A stretch of DNA of 64,000 bases, taken from assembly GCF_963974425.1 (NCBI RefSeq), contig NZ_CAXBCK010000013.1, positions 1 through 64,000 of the forward strand. The letters are read 5' to 3'. The notes beneath the pieces were generated by a model. The model had not been told where the DNA came from and did not search any database. It worked only from the letters and a program-made list of their open reading frames with translations. This stretch comes from Marixanthomonas sp963974425. Lineage in GTDB: Bacteria > Bacteroidota > Bacteroidia > Flavobacteriales > Flavobacteriaceae. The translations under genes were made by a program, and so were the position numbers. Below, piece after piece: positions 26,063 through 35,378 of this stretch (positions within the stretch are counted from its first letter, which is position 1; each line of letters opens with the position of its first letter).

Positions 26063-26626
26063 TTATTCTACTTTATCGGTTTCTGATGTTACTCCCCAAA
26101 ATGCCTTCCAAAACGAAGCATTGGATCGTTTTACGCGTTGCATATATTGAAGGCTTGCCAGCATCTCATCCATTGCGGGACCTATCATTAAAATTGATAT
26201 GACTGCTGAAGCCAAACACAAGGAGCACCAAGCAGAAAAGAGAACCGGTTGAAAAACAACCAACATCACACTTACAAATCCTAAAGGTCCTACAGCCAGC
26301 CCAAATACAATAACTATCCATGGTTTTCTACGCCATCTATTAGTTCCCCCTATAATACCGGTTACAGCATCTACCAAATATCCAAAAGCTCCCAATGCCG
26401 CATCGGGTATTGGAAGTATATGGCTTATTTTTGAATTAAGGATTTTCACACTCCCATCTCCAAAAAAAGGCTCATATACCGAATCGATTATATCAAACTG
26501 ATACAATGAAAGATATCCTGCAATAAGAAACCCAATGATGGCCAACACCACAATAGGGATACGCTGAGACCATTTTGCTGGGTTATATTCCCAGCCGGGC
26601 GGAATATATTTTTCTACTTGCCCCAT
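26063..26626 (-). CDS. Vitamin K epoxide reductase-like membrane protein
   Basis: This 187-residue protein with about four helices has the VKOR-like segment YLSLYQFD, the active-site pair AWCSLCLASA (CxxC, about residues 132-135) and PIPDAALGAFGYLVDAVTG. Canonical VKORs have two further cysteines in the first periplasmic loop; here that loop (YEPFFGDGSVKILNSKIS) has none. The enzyme therefore either uses a partner thiol or has a different role. It is in a tight run with the epimerase and SPW genes (2-3 bp gaps). Confidence 0.82.
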   Translation of the reverse strand: MGQVEKYIPPGWEYNPAKWSQRIPIVVLAIIGFLIAGYLSLYQFDIIDSVYEPFFGDGSVKILNSKISHILPIPDAALGAFGYLVDAVTGIIGGTNRWRRKPWIVIVFGLAVGPLGFVSVMLVVFQPVLFSAWCSLCLASAVISILMIGPAMDEMLASLQYMQRVKRSNASFWKAFWGVTSETDKVE

Positions 26627-26629
26627 CTT

Positions 26630-27706
26630 TTAGTTTAAATTGTTTTGTTTATACCATTTTTCGGGATCTTCCTTTAGGTTTTTCACCATTTTAGGTACCG
26701 TATCGAGCAGTTTATGTTTTGGTTGCCAGTCCAATAGTTTTTTTGCGCGGCTTATATCGAGCTCATAATGCTCGCCCGCACGATCTATCATCCAAGGTTT
26801 TATAAATGGATCGCCTGTAGCGTTTCGAAGCCAAGCACCCGCTTTTGCTACTGTCTTAGGCATTTCAAAAGTTTCCCAGGCTGTTCCATGGATCTGTTTG
26901 CCAATCTCATCTTGTAATTCTTTGTAGGTTGGGGTTTCGGGCTCTCCAATATTAATGGCGATTTCATTTTCTAATGTATCTCGTTTTTCTACCGTATTTA
27001 CAATAGCATCTAAAAGGTCTTCTAAATGAATATAGACATCGCCGTGCGTTACATCACCGGAATAAAAATGAGCCACCAACTCTTTTTCGTAAATTCTTTT
27101 TATTTGTTGTGTAACAGGGATTGAATGACCGTAATCTGTATACACCCCTGCAATCCGCAGAAATACGGTTTGAATGTCCTCGTTATTCTCTTTAATTAAT
27201 TGTTCTGTTTGAACTTTAGATTCTGGATATCCCCAATTGGCTTCTATTGGTGCATTCTCATCGATTTTAATTCCGGTATCTGTAGGTTTATAAATAAGGT
27301 CGGAACTTGAAAATATAAACTGATCTACTTCAAAGTCCTGTAACTGATTCAAAAACTTGCGGGTACCTTCTACGTTAATAGCATCGTATTTTTCGCTATT
27401 TTCTGTAGTGAAATCATAAAAGGCGGCTAAGTGTATCACCGAAGCAATTTTACTTCCATATCCGTACCGGATGCGTTCCATAGCCGCGGCAATGGCTTTT
27501 TCATCAGTAATATCAAAATTGACACACTCTGCTTGTAAAGGTGGATAGGGAGGCCCTAGCCTATCCAATCCAACGATCCTATATTTTTCAGCTAACTTTT
27601 CAATTAACGAAAATCCTATTAAACCGCTGCTTCCGGTAATGATGATAACTTCCTTGTCTTCGCGTCTGGAACCGCCGCTTACATGATCAATTATTTTATC
27701 TTCCAT
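26630..27706 (-). CDS. NAD-dependent epimerase/dehydratase
   Basis: This 358-residue extended SDR has ITGSSGLIGFSLIEKLA (about residues 23-39) as cofactor motif, VIHLAAFYDF, the catalytic Ser in FSSSDLIY and Tyr-Lys in WGYPESKVQTE (about 158-168). A C-terminal substrate domain ends SRAKKLLDWQPKHKLLDTV, typical of nucleotide-sugar epimerases. It is the first gene of the 23503-27706 minus-strand run. The sugar or other substrate is unknown. Confidence 0.88.
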   Translation of the reverse strand: MEDKIIDHVSGGSRREDKEVIIITGSSGLIGFSLIEKLAEKYRIVGLDRLGPPYPPLQAECVNFDITDEKAIAAAMERIRYGYGSKIASVIHLAAFYDFTTENSEKYDAINVEGTRKFLNQLQDFEVDQFIFSSSDLIYKPTDTGIKIDENAPIEANWGYPESKVQTEQLIKENNEDIQTVFLRIAGVYTDYGHSIPVTQQIKRIYEKELVAHFYSGDVTHGDVYIHLEDLLDAIVNTVEKRDTLENEIAINIGEPETPTYKELQDEIGKQIHGTAWETFEMPKTVAKAGAWLRNATGDPFIKPWMIDRAGEHYELDISRAKKLLDWQPKHKLLDTVPKMVKNLKEDPEKWYKQNNLN

Positions 27707-27960
27707 TTAAAATACTTTTTAAGTGTTCGTCTGTTACTTTATAAATAAGCGAAAAGGTATTTTAATAAAGAATATTAGATTATGGCAATCCATTTAATTA
27801 TTGCCGCTAAAAAATATTTCATAGGAATTGTACTACAGAACAGATACGTTTTGGAACTATTTCGGGTTTTTCACGCAATTGAGCTATATATCGATGCATT
27901 TCAGTTAAAGCGAGACTTTTTGTCTCTCTAATTTTGGCGGTTTAACCTAAACAAAACTAC

Positions 27961-28981
27961 ATGCGGTCGATAGAAATAGCCTCTTTACCTATACATGATG
28001 TACTACATGAAATTGCCCAATCTTTTAATACAACATATACAAAAGAATATGGCGAACATCTTGTAACTTTACCTAAGGCTATAGGGACCGGTACCATTAA
28101 AGGTATTAGTTTTGATGGCGGTCTTGGTATAATTCAATACGATTGTACCTTTTTTGAAGACACCGAGATTCAATTTTTAGTAAATAAAGTACATCCTTTG
28201 AAATTTATTTACGTGCGTAATGGAAATTTACACCATCGATTTGCTAATGACACTACTACCCATATTGTGTACCAATTTCAAAATGCTATTGTGGCCAGTT
28301 GTGATAATCACGGACATATATTAAGTTTTAAAAAGAATATTAAGACCTCAATTTTCAGTCTTGAAATAAACCGGAAAGAGTTTCAGAAAAAATCCAGCTT
28401 CAAAAGGGACGGGATGAACGTTAAAATGAAAAAACTCTTTAAGGATGTACATGCCAAGCAATCTTTTTATTATGAAGGGGAATACAGCTTGAAAATGGCA
28501 GATATCTTTAAAAAAATATCTGATTTTGAAGGTAGTGATTTCCTTAATATGATTTTTATGGAAAGCATTGCTTATCAAACTTTGGTTAGACAGATATCCC
28601 AATTTTTAGACGATCAACGTCCAGAAAAAAACCGTACCGTTCTAAGACGAACGGAAATTGATGGCATAAAGAAAGCTTCAGATTATATTCATACACATCT
28701 TGCTACTTATAAATCTTTGCCTGATTTGACTAACTAAGCACACAGGGCTTAACGCTGCAAAGCTTCAGGAAGGGTTTAAATACCTGTACAATAAAACCGT
28801 AAATCAATATGTTTACGAAACCCGGCTCAATCTAGCAAAAGATCTTCTTTTAAATACAGATGACAGTATTTCTGAAATTGTATATAAGATAGGCCTTTCT
28901 AGCAAAAGTTATTTTTCCAGAATTTTTAAAGATGAATATGGCGTGCAGCCATCTACTTTTAGAAAAGACAAGAAATCATGA
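27961..28981 (+). pseudogene. AraC-family regulator broken by a CTAA duplication
   Basis: The frame from 27961 stops at 28735-28737 after 258 codons, within the first helix of the DNA-binding domain. Two tandem CTAA units lie at 28730-28737. Deleting one restores a 338-residue protein whose end (GLNAAKLQEGFKYLYNKTV, SISEIVYKIGLSSKSYFSRI) is a normal AraC HTH pair. The restored protein is a close relative of the intact regulator at 39698-40723 in both halves. The lesion is therefore a 4-bp tandem duplication that knocks out DNA binding, or a reversible switch. It is upstream of a convergent lipoprotein gene and terminator. Confidence 0.88.
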
Positions 28982-28993
28982 TTATACACTAAA

Positions 28994-29015
28994 AAAAGAG
29001 GCTCTCGCCTCTTTT
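28994..29015. terminator. Bidirectional intrinsic terminator
   Basis: A perfect 9-bp stem (aaaagaggc/gcctctttt) with a tctc loop lies between the AraC pseudogene and the convergent lipoprotein gene. A run of A precedes it and T residues follow, so it can serve both directions. Confidence 0.8.
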
Positions 29016-29044
29016 AAACAATAATCAAAACGCAATCAACTTAA

Positions 29045-29518
29045 TCATCTATTGTTATTAGTATTATTTTTCCAATTCTGATATTTGTCATATTGATCGT
29101 TTGAAAGTACAGCTTTCATATTTTCATCCAAGAGCCGTTGTCGTGTAGCTTGATCTATATTTCCATCATTATTTCCACGTTCATTATTTAAGTCATCTTT
29201 ATATTCACGTTCAAATTCATTAATCTGATCTTGATCCATATTAACCTCTCGGTATATTTCGTTCTTATTTTGAATATCTAAGTTTGACTGTGAATTGTAA
29301 TTACGATTGTTTTGGGTGTTCAATCGTTCATTGTCCATTCGATCATCAGTACCCATTCTATCGTCGGTATCCATTCGATCATCAGTAATATCGAGATTAT
29401 CATCAACGGTCTCTACGTCATTTAAATCATCATCTGTATTGTTTCTATTTGTATCGTTACAAGATGATATAAAGGCTGTTATTAAGCATGCCATTAAAAA
29501 ATTGTGTGAAATTTTCAT
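29045..29518 (-). CDS. Asp/Asn-rich repeat lipoprotein
   Basis: This 157-residue protein has a lipobox (LITAFISSC, Cys about residue 20) and a low-complexity mature part, with near-identical units DDRMDT, DDRMGT and DDRMDN around residues 46-64 and long Asn/Asp-rich stretches. The C-terminal part (REVNMDQDQINEFEREY, LSNDQYDKYQNWKNN) is helical and resembles flavobacterial Spy-like or DUF-type helices. It is probably an exposed acidic cell-surface or periplasmic lipoprotein. The repeat may change copy number. Confidence 0.75.
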   Translation of the reverse strand: MKISHNFLMACLITAFISSCNDTNRNNTDDDLNDVETVDDNLDITDDRMDTDDRMGTDDRMDNERLNTQNNRNYNSQSNLDIQNKNEIYREVNMDQDQINEFEREYKDDLNNERGNNDGNIDQATRQRLLDENMKAVLSNDQYDKYQNWKNNTNNNR

Positions 29519-29620
29519 AGGTTTCTTTTTTTAATTGTTAAAAAACAAAATTACTGTATCATTGTTACGTTTGGGTGTTCTTTAAAATTGATTTTTGCCT
29601 TAATAAAAAGTGTGTTATAT

Positions 29621-29658
29621 AAAGAAACCCCAATCAGCTTACAATTGAGGTTTCTTTT
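29621..29658 (-). terminator. Intrinsic terminator after the CsbD-like gene
   Basis: The arms aaagaaacccc (29621-29631) and gaggtttcttt (29647-29657) form an inverted repeat with a loop rich in A/T. It lies 20-60 bases beyond the end of the minus-strand gene 29679-29918. One mismatch would be a G-U pair in RNA. Confidence 0.65.
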
Positions 29659-29678
29659 CCTAAAACAGTAACCAACTA

Positions 29679-29918
29679 CTATTCTTCTTCATAGGCATTA
29701 TCGTCCCAGTTCTGTATTTCATTGCGAACTTCATCTCTATTCCTATTAGTACGTTCGGCAACCCGTTGGGTCATATCATCAAATTCACCTTCTCGGAATT
29801 GTACATCTTCCTCGGTAAGATTTGGATATTTTTGACGATAAGACGTCTTAATATTGTCCCATTTGTTTTCAAGTCCTGTATTGCTTTGTGATCTCTGTGG
29901 GTTATTACTCTTTTCCAT
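29679..29918 (-). CDS. CsbD-like general stress protein
   Basis: This 79-residue hydrophilic protein has the CsbD-type core ENKWDNIKTSYRQKYPNLTE (about residues 17-36), then EDVQFREGEFDDMTQRVAER. CsbD family members are small, soluble, partly disordered proteins induced in general stress. It is monocistronic with its own terminator. The exact role in the family is not known. Confidence 0.82.
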   Translation of the reverse strand: MEKSNNPQRSQSNTGLENKWDNIKTSYRQKYPNLTEEDVQFREGEFDDMTQRVAERTNRNRDEVRNEIQNWDDNAYEEE

Positions 29919-30235
29919 AATTTTAGTTTTTAAGATTTATTATATTTCAAATGTACTTCCGAAACCTGGGACGGTTATATCTAATAAAACAAATTATTAA
30001 CTTTAAAAAACAAGAAATAGCCTCCTACTTCCAAGACGCTAATTCATCAAAAATACTTAGTTATATTTTTCTATCCTTCTTGATTCGATAAGAACAACTA
30101 CTGACTCAAACCATTAATTAACAGTATTTTATACTAAAAAATTAATATTAATAAATATTAGTTAAGCCTTCGTGAATTATTTTATATGAATTGTAATTTC
30201 ATTAACTTAAATCTTATTAATTATAAAAGAGCATT

Positions 30236-30691
30236 ATGACCTCAACAGATTTAAACTTTGATACTTTTGCAAAAGATGCACATACATATATTAACGATCT
30301 AGCCCACCACTTGGAACATCCTACTGAAAAAGTTCGTGTGCTTCAAATTTGGCGGGCAGTTATGCATACTATACGGGATAGAATACCATTAGAGGTATCT
30401 TTTAAGCTAGTTTCTCAGCTTCCTATAATTTTAAAAGGAATTTATGTAGAAAACTGGAAGTATCAAGAAGCCCCTCTTTTGACATATTCCACTTTAGAGG
30501 AGATGAAAACCCAAGTAAAAACTCTTCAAGAACAATATGGAGAAGATGAATTTCCGTGGAAGAAACCGACAGAAGAAATTATTTTAAATACCGTGCAGTC
30601 ATTAAAAAGATTTCTTTCTGAAGCGCACATAGATTCTTTAACCACACCATTGCCAAAAGAAGTAGAAACTTTTTTAAGCGATAAATTGTAG
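30236..30691 (+). CDS. DUF2267 protein
   Basis: This 151-residue soluble protein has the DUF2267 pattern: FAKDAHTYINDLAHHLEHPT (about residues 8-27), ILQIWRAVMHTIRDRI-like VLQIWRAVMHTIRDRIPLEV (about 32-51) and SQLPIILKGIYVENWKY. It is helical and has no signal peptide. Its function is unknown, but DUF2267 genes often lie in stress islands with DUF892, CsbD and catalase genes, as here. Confidence 0.88.
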   Translation: MTSTDLNFDTFAKDAHTYINDLAHHLEHPTEKVRVLQIWRAVMHTIRDRIPLEVSFKLVSQLPIILKGIYVENWKYQEAPLLTYSTLEEMKTQVKTLQEQYGEDEFPWKKPTEEIILNTVQSLKRFLSEAHIDSLTTPLPKEVETFLSDKL

Positions 30692-30711
30692 TCGTAATTT
30701 TTAATTGGTTT

Positions 30712-31194
30712 TTATTTTTTTTCTTTATTGAATAGGGAATGTCTTTTCCCTTCTTTTGTATTCCAGCTATTTTTAAATAACTGCATCCAAGATAATGTAA
30801 GTACCATTGTACTGGCCAACCCCATGAGCACTACTGTTAGTATAACCATTCCTATATTAGCGAACCATTGAAACTTCCAAACCTTCATTAATTCATCTAC
30901 AAAATTGGTGTCTATCTCTGTAATATAGATTCCAAAAAAGCATGTAAAAATTATTGTCGCGACAACGCCAGTATAAAACCCAGTTTTAAAACCGTTGGGG
31001 TAGTTAAACCTTTCTCCCATAACCCTTTTATACTTTCGTATCGCCCTATATATACCTGCTCCTATAATTACTATGTTCAAAAAGCTCCAAAGTGGCTGCG
31101 TATGTATTCCAAAAATAGAAAGCACCAAGAAATAACCTATTAAAATCACCCCTACTATACTACCATGCGCTACAGAAATCATTGGATGTTTCAT
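30712..31194 (-). CDS. DUF4199 membrane protein
   Basis: This 160-residue protein with four membrane helices (SIVGVILIGYFLVLSIFGIH, FLNIVIIGAGIYRAI, GFYTGVVATIIFTCFFGIYI and GMVILTVVLMGLASTMVL) has the FNYPNGFKTGFYTG segment, matching DUF4199 of Bacteroidota. Family members are found next to cell-wall or undecaprenyl-sugar genes. Here it is monocistronic. The function is unknown. Confidence 0.78.
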   Translation of the reverse strand: MKHPMISVAHGSIVGVILIGYFLVLSIFGIHTQPLWSFLNIVIIGAGIYRAIRKYKRVMGERFNYPNGFKTGFYTGVVATIIFTCFFGIYITEIDTNFVDELMKVWKFQWFANIGMVILTVVLMGLASTMVLTLSWMQLFKNSWNTKEGKRHSLFNKEKK

Positions 31195-31322
31195 AATTGA
31201 AGAGTTTTTACTGTTTATTCACAAGATTATAATCTTCTGGTATCTTGTTTAACTTTATTAAAAAAGTTTTTAATGGTATACCCTCTTTCTTTTAAAAACT
31301 AAGATGACCAAACCATCTCATT

Positions 31323-32372
31323 TTATTTAAAATTTTTATTACTGAATAGAATTCCGAGTGGTTTTAACACAGGAATGTGTAGCAATATTAGCGCTATAAT
31401 TGCTATAATTGGTATTGCTATTATCATTCCTATCACCCCCCATATAAGGTTTCCTACTACTACTGCTAAGATTACAATAAAAGGATGCACATCTACTTTA
31501 TCTCCTACTACATAGGGCTCTAAAACATAACTTTCTATAAATTGAGCAATAGAAAACGTCACAACGATACCCACTAATATGGTTGTATCGCCTGTTCCTA
31601 AATACCCTAAGACGATTGCCATTACTACACCCACTATATTACCTATATAAGGTATCAATGAAAAAATAGCGGCGATTATACTAATTAAAATAAAATTATC
31701 CACTCCGGAAATTCCGAGACCCAATGAATACAGAAGCGATAAAAACCCAATTAATATTAATCTACCAAGCAAATATTGGGGAGCTATCTTAGCGGCACTA
31801 CTTATAATTTCACCAACTTTTTTTCTTTTCTCTCTAGAGAAAAATAGCAATAGACACTTTTTGAACCTACTACGATAGTTTAATAAAAAAAAGGTATAAA
31901 TAAAAGTGAGTAAAAAACTCCCTAAATACCCTATAACTGTATCTATAATAGTAATCGGCTTATTTTTTGGAGTATTCAAAAAACTGAATAGTCCATTTCG
32001 TTGTCCTATTTTAAAATCTTCCTTTTCTAGCGGTGTATGGGTATTTACAATGTCTATTGTTTTATTCAAGGTAGGCTCTATTGTTTTTTTAATTTGAGGC
32101 CAGTCATTCATAAAGTTTTTTATTTGAAAAGAAAATAAGGTTACCATTCCAAGGGTTAGCACTAATAAAAAGCAGGTATTCAATAATGATGCTAAAACAC
32201 GATTTATTTTGTGTTCCATATATTGTGAGAGCGGTAATAACAGAAGTGCTAATATTCCTGCCGTAACCAATGGTGCGAAGAAGACTTTTGCTTTAATTAA
32301 AACTAAAAATAAAAAATAACCGCCCACGATAGCCATGGTACTATACTGTATTATTTTTTTCCCTACATGCAT
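31323..32372 (-). CDS. AI-2E family transporter
   Basis: This 349-residue membrane protein has about eight helices: an N-terminal pair starting IVGGYFLFLVLIKAKVFFAP, a large extracytoplasmic helix-rich region, and a C-terminal block with IPYIGNIVGVVMAIVLGYL (about residues 246-264) and HPFIVILAVVVGNLIWGVIG (about 305-324). These blocks define the AI-2E/PerM family (formerly UPF0118). It is a likely secondary transporter of unknown substrate; some members are Na+/H+ antiporters. It is alone on the minus strand. Confidence 0.9.
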   Translation of the reverse strand: MHVGKKIIQYSTMAIVGGYFLFLVLIKAKVFFAPLVTAGILALLLLPLSQYMEHKINRVLASLLNTCFLLVLTLGMVTLFSFQIKNFMNDWPQIKKTIEPTLNKTIDIVNTHTPLEKEDFKIGQRNGLFSFLNTPKNKPITIIDTVIGYLGSFLLTFIYTFFLLNYRSRFKKCLLLFFSREKRKKVGEIISSAAKIAPQYLLGRLILIGFLSLLYSLGLGISGVDNFILISIIAAIFSLIPYIGNIVGVVMAIVLGYLGTGDTTILVGIVVTFSIAQFIESYVLEPYVVGDKVDVHPFIVILAVVVGNLIWGVIGMIIAIPIIAIIALILLHIPVLKPLGILFSNKNFK

Positions 32373-32700
32373 GTTCCGTTATTTTTGGCTTTTAATGAAT
32401 ATCGCATATTGGTAGAATACTTATTAAAAAAATCCTCTCTAAGTAAATAGAAAGGATTCTAAAAAGTACTCCTCAAAACTTTTTAATTTTGAACTAAATA
32501 AACCAGTACTCATCAAGTACTTACTTATTGTTCAAATATATTTGTAGCTAAAAGGAAACCTTGTCTTTATAAAAAAAGGTTTTAACTCATTTAATGTATA
32601 GGAGACTTTATGGTATTTGAATTCTTAATAGTCAACGTAAGAATACACTTTAAAAGAAACCACTGTATATTCCTGTAATAATTTTTCTGAGATATATTAT
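32373..32700. other. AT-rich intergenic spacer
   Basis: I see no gene. A weak hairpin (aatcctctct/agaaaggatt, 32431-32458) preceded by a run of A could be a terminator for minus-strand transcription of 32701-33165. The remainder is AT-rich without recognised signals. Confidence 0.35.
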
Positions 32701-33165
32701 CTACAATGAATTTTCAATTTTGGTAAATACAATTGCGGGATAGGGTGCTCTTTTTGTACCACATGGACTTAATGGGTACATGGTTTCTACTGAAAAGCGG
32801 TTTTCTTGAAGGTAGAAACTAAAACTTGGAAAACTCGTTTCTTTACTTACTTGTATGTTTAGCGCATGGAGTTTCGCTATTTTTGACAATAAAATCCATA
32901 CGTGTTCTTCCATTTGTTTTTCGGTTACAATTTCCTTGTTAAAAATCACAATAAAAGATTTAGCATGCTTATCAGAATGTCCCTTTAGCCAAAACCATAG
33001 CTCTTTCACTAATTTAGAAGAGCTATACAATATAAGATGTACTGGTTGTTTTATAAATTCATTATTTACCTCTACCAAAGATTTGTTTATCAAATAGTTT
33101 CTAAACTCTCGTTTTATCTTACACTTTTTTAAATAGCGTTTTTTATATGATATTGTATGTTTCAT
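32701..33165 (-). CDS. Hypothetical protein, 154 aa
   Basis: This is a soluble, basic-to-neutral protein with no signal peptide or membrane segment. Visible segments are EFIKQPVHLILYSSSKLVKE (about residues 37-56), HVWILLSKIAKLHALNIQ (about 88-105) and a C-terminal MYPLSPCGTKRAPYPAIVF. I recognise no family. It stands alone with long AT-rich spacers on both sides. Coding potential looks good from its codon pattern, but the function is unknown. Confidence 0.6.
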   Translation of the reverse strand: MKHTISYKKRYLKKCKIKREFRNYLINKSLVEVNNEFIKQPVHLILYSSSKLVKELWFWLKGHSDKHAKSFIVIFNKEIVTEKQMEEHVWILLSKIAKLHALNIQVSKETSFPSFSFYLQENRFSVETMYPLSPCGTKRAPYPAIVFTKIENSL

Positions 33166-33491
33166 GCCTTTAAAATGTATTAAACTTCTTCATTCTATAT
33201 CCACAACCGTTAGCTACTTAAAAAATTAACAAATGAGAGTATTCTTTTATTTAAGCGGAAGGATCTACTTACCCAAATTTTTCATTACAACTTCGAAAAT
33301 ACCTAAACATCATTAGGATAATTAATTCTTTACATTAAAAAATTAAACCAAAAAATTTAGCTATCGCGGTATTATGAATTCTCACGTTTTTAAAACCACT
33401 TTTTTTATGTAATGGGTTAATCTATTATTTTCTACCTATCTACTTTTACTTTTTCTCTATAACGGCATTGATCATTTAAATTCTACATACC
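33166..33491. other. AT-rich intergenic spacer
   Basis: This spacer lies between divergent genes. I found no open frame of note, repeat or hairpin with a U-run. Promoters of both flanking genes should lie here, but I could not place them confidently. Confidence 0.35.
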
Positions 33492-33638
33492 ATGAGTAAA
33501 AAGCATCAAAAAAAGACTGAAAACAATACTATTAGTAAGCAAAAACATGTTAAAAAGAAACATCAAACTGGTACCACCTATTCTAAAGAAAGCGAAGATG
33601 AATTTGATGATAATATTGAAACAGATCGCTTAATCTAA
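33492..33638 (+). CDS. Very small Lys-rich protein, 48 aa
   Basis: This short ATG-started frame encodes a basic N-terminal half (KKHQKKTENN, KQKHVKKKHQTG) and an acidic C-terminal half (SKESEDEFDDNIETDRLI). The charge-segregated, disordered composition resembles the other small hydrophilic proteins in this block. I recognise no family. It lies 123 bases before the PQQ-dehydrogenase gene. Confidence 0.5.
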   Translation: MSKKHQKKTENNTISKQKHVKKKHQTGTTYSKESEDEFDDNIETDRLI

Positions 33639-33761
33639 AGCGTAGAAGAAACAAGCCATCTTCAAAAAAACATCGTATTTTTTACTTTTATTACATCCAT
33701 TTCTTATTTTATTGCATCAATTAAAAAGGAACAAAATTTCAATCTTTATAAAAAAGACCTT

Positions 33762-34928
33762 ATGAAATTAAAGATTCTCTTTTGCCTGTGCTTATGTTCC
33801 TATTTATTATTGGGTCAATCTAAGGATAGTATTATCTCAGAGGCTGCTCAAGTTCACGTTTTCAAGCCACAGAAAGTTGCAGCAACTCCTAAAGCTATTA
33901 AAAGTTTAAAGCTCCCGGCTGGATTTAAGATTAATGTATTTGCTTCTAATTTAGGAAAACCAAGAATGATGGTTGTACATAACAACCAGGTATATGTTAG
34001 TCGAAGATCTGGAGAAATAACTATGCTAACCGACACAAACAATGATGGAAAGGCCGATAATCAAAAAACAGTTATTACAAAAAAAGGTGTTCATGGTCTC
34101 GCTATCCATGAAGATACACTCTATGTAATCACTGTAAACGATGTTTTTAAAGGCTCAATACACAAAGATGGTACCATAGGTGAGCTTAAAACTATTATCA
34201 CAAATTTACCAGATGGCGGACAACACCCCAACCGCACTTTAGCAATTGGCCCAGATGGTAAGCTCTACATTTCTATTGGAAGTGATTGTAATGCATGTGC
34301 AGAAACAAGAGAGGAAAGTGCTACCCTATTGCAATTTGATACCAATGGGAAAAACAAGAAAATCTTTGCGAAAGGCTTACGCAATACCATAGGGTTTGAC
34401 TGGGAACCCAAAACTAACAAACTATACGGCATGGACCACGGTATTGATTGGCTAGGAGATGACATTCAAAAAGAAGAGCTTAATTTACTAGAAGAAGGAA
34501 ATGATTATGGTTGGCCTTATATTTATGGAAAAGGCAATTATAATAAGGCCGATCAACCTGAAAGTATGACTTATAAAGAATACTCACGTAAGTCTACCCA
34601 CCCTGTTATGGAGTTTACCGCTCACAGTGCTCCAATGAACCTTCTATTTTATAAGGGAACTATGTTTCCGAAGGAATATCAAAATGCTGCATTTATAACT
34701 TTTCACGGTTCCTGGAATCGGAAAGACCCAAAAGGTTATAAAGTCATGCATCTTCGGTTTAATGAGGGAACTCCTGTAAAAGCTACCGACTTTATAACAG
34801 CATTTTTAAGTACTGACGGCCGATCTTTCTTTGGAAGACCCGTAGGATTAGCCGAATTACCAGATGGTTCGTTACTCCTAAGTGATGATAGTAACGGGGT
34901 TATTTATCGAATTACTTATAGTGAATAA
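33762..34928 (+). CDS. Secreted PQQ-dependent sugar dehydrogenase-like protein
   Basis: This is a 388-residue protein with a signal peptide (ILFCLCLCSYLLLGQS) followed by a six-bladed propeller of the glucose/sorbosone dehydrogenase family. Segments include VYVSRRSGEITML, HPNRTLAIGPDGKLYISIG (about residues 157-175), FAKGLRNTIGFDWEP, GNDYGWPYIYGKG (about 246-258) and LPDGSLLLSDDSNGVIYRI (about 366-384). Family members oxidise aldoses in the periplasm with PQQ. No PQQ synthesis gene is visible here. It is followed by a strong terminator. Confidence 0.88.
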   Translation: MKLKILFCLCLCSYLLLGQSKDSIISEAAQVHVFKPQKVAATPKAIKSLKLPAGFKINVFASNLGKPRMMVVHNNQVYVSRRSGEITMLTDTNNDGKADNQKTVITKKGVHGLAIHEDTLYVITVNDVFKGSIHKDGTIGELKTIITNLPDGGQHPNRTLAIGPDGKLYISIGSDCNACAETREESATLLQFDTNGKNKKIFAKGLRNTIGFDWEPKTNKLYGMDHGIDWLGDDIQKEELNLLEEGNDYGWPYIYGKGNYNKADQPESMTYKEYSRKSTHPVMEFTAHSAPMNLLFYKGTMFPKEYQNAAFITFHGSWNRKDPKGYKVMHLRFNEGTPVKATDFITAFLSTDGRSFFGRPVGLAELPDGSLLLSDDSNGVIYRITYSE

Positions 34929-35378
34929 TCACACTAAAAACTTGACAACATTGTAAAGCTTTACCTTTTAACCTATAATTTTATTATAAGCTTTATTTAG
35001 TAACTTTTACTTCGACTTAAGTGATTCTCTCATTGTCTTACATAAAATAGAACCCCCTGTACACCAATTTATACAGGGGGTTTTGCAAAACACATTGCAA
35101 CCAATTATTACTTTACCCTTTCATGCATGTGTTTTTTAGTTGTTTTTGTGAAGTGCTTTTTCTATAGCTTTCGTAACCACATTTAAATATACAATCCATT
35201 TATATAGTTCTGGTATTCAATAAAATTAAATTTTAACCTTAAAAGAAACTTTCCATTTTAATTTTTAAGTGCAAGGATTTATGGTATCGCACTAAGAGAT
35301 CCAGTAAACAAAATTTAAATTTGGTTCAAGTCGACTTTTACAAAAGTGCTATTTAATGACTTTAAAAAACAGATTTTT
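34929..35378. other. Intergenic spacer with a terminator
   Basis: It holds the terminator at 35051-35084 and, near its right end, a TAAATTTG (35316-35323) that fits the -7 element of Bacteroidota promoters but lacks a well-placed -33 TTG. No gene is supported. Confidence 0.4.
35051..35084 (+). terminator. Strong intrinsic terminator
   Basis: A perfect 11-bp GC-rich stem (aaccccctgta/tacagggggtt) with a ten-base loop is followed by TTTT. It lies 122 bases after the dehydrogenase stop codon. Confidence 0.85.

Noticed and set aside
35150..35235. Small minus-strand open frame (about 25 codons) in the spacer after the dehydrogenase terminator
   Set aside because: It lacks a start codon, is very short and is closed upstream by a TGA; chance is likely.
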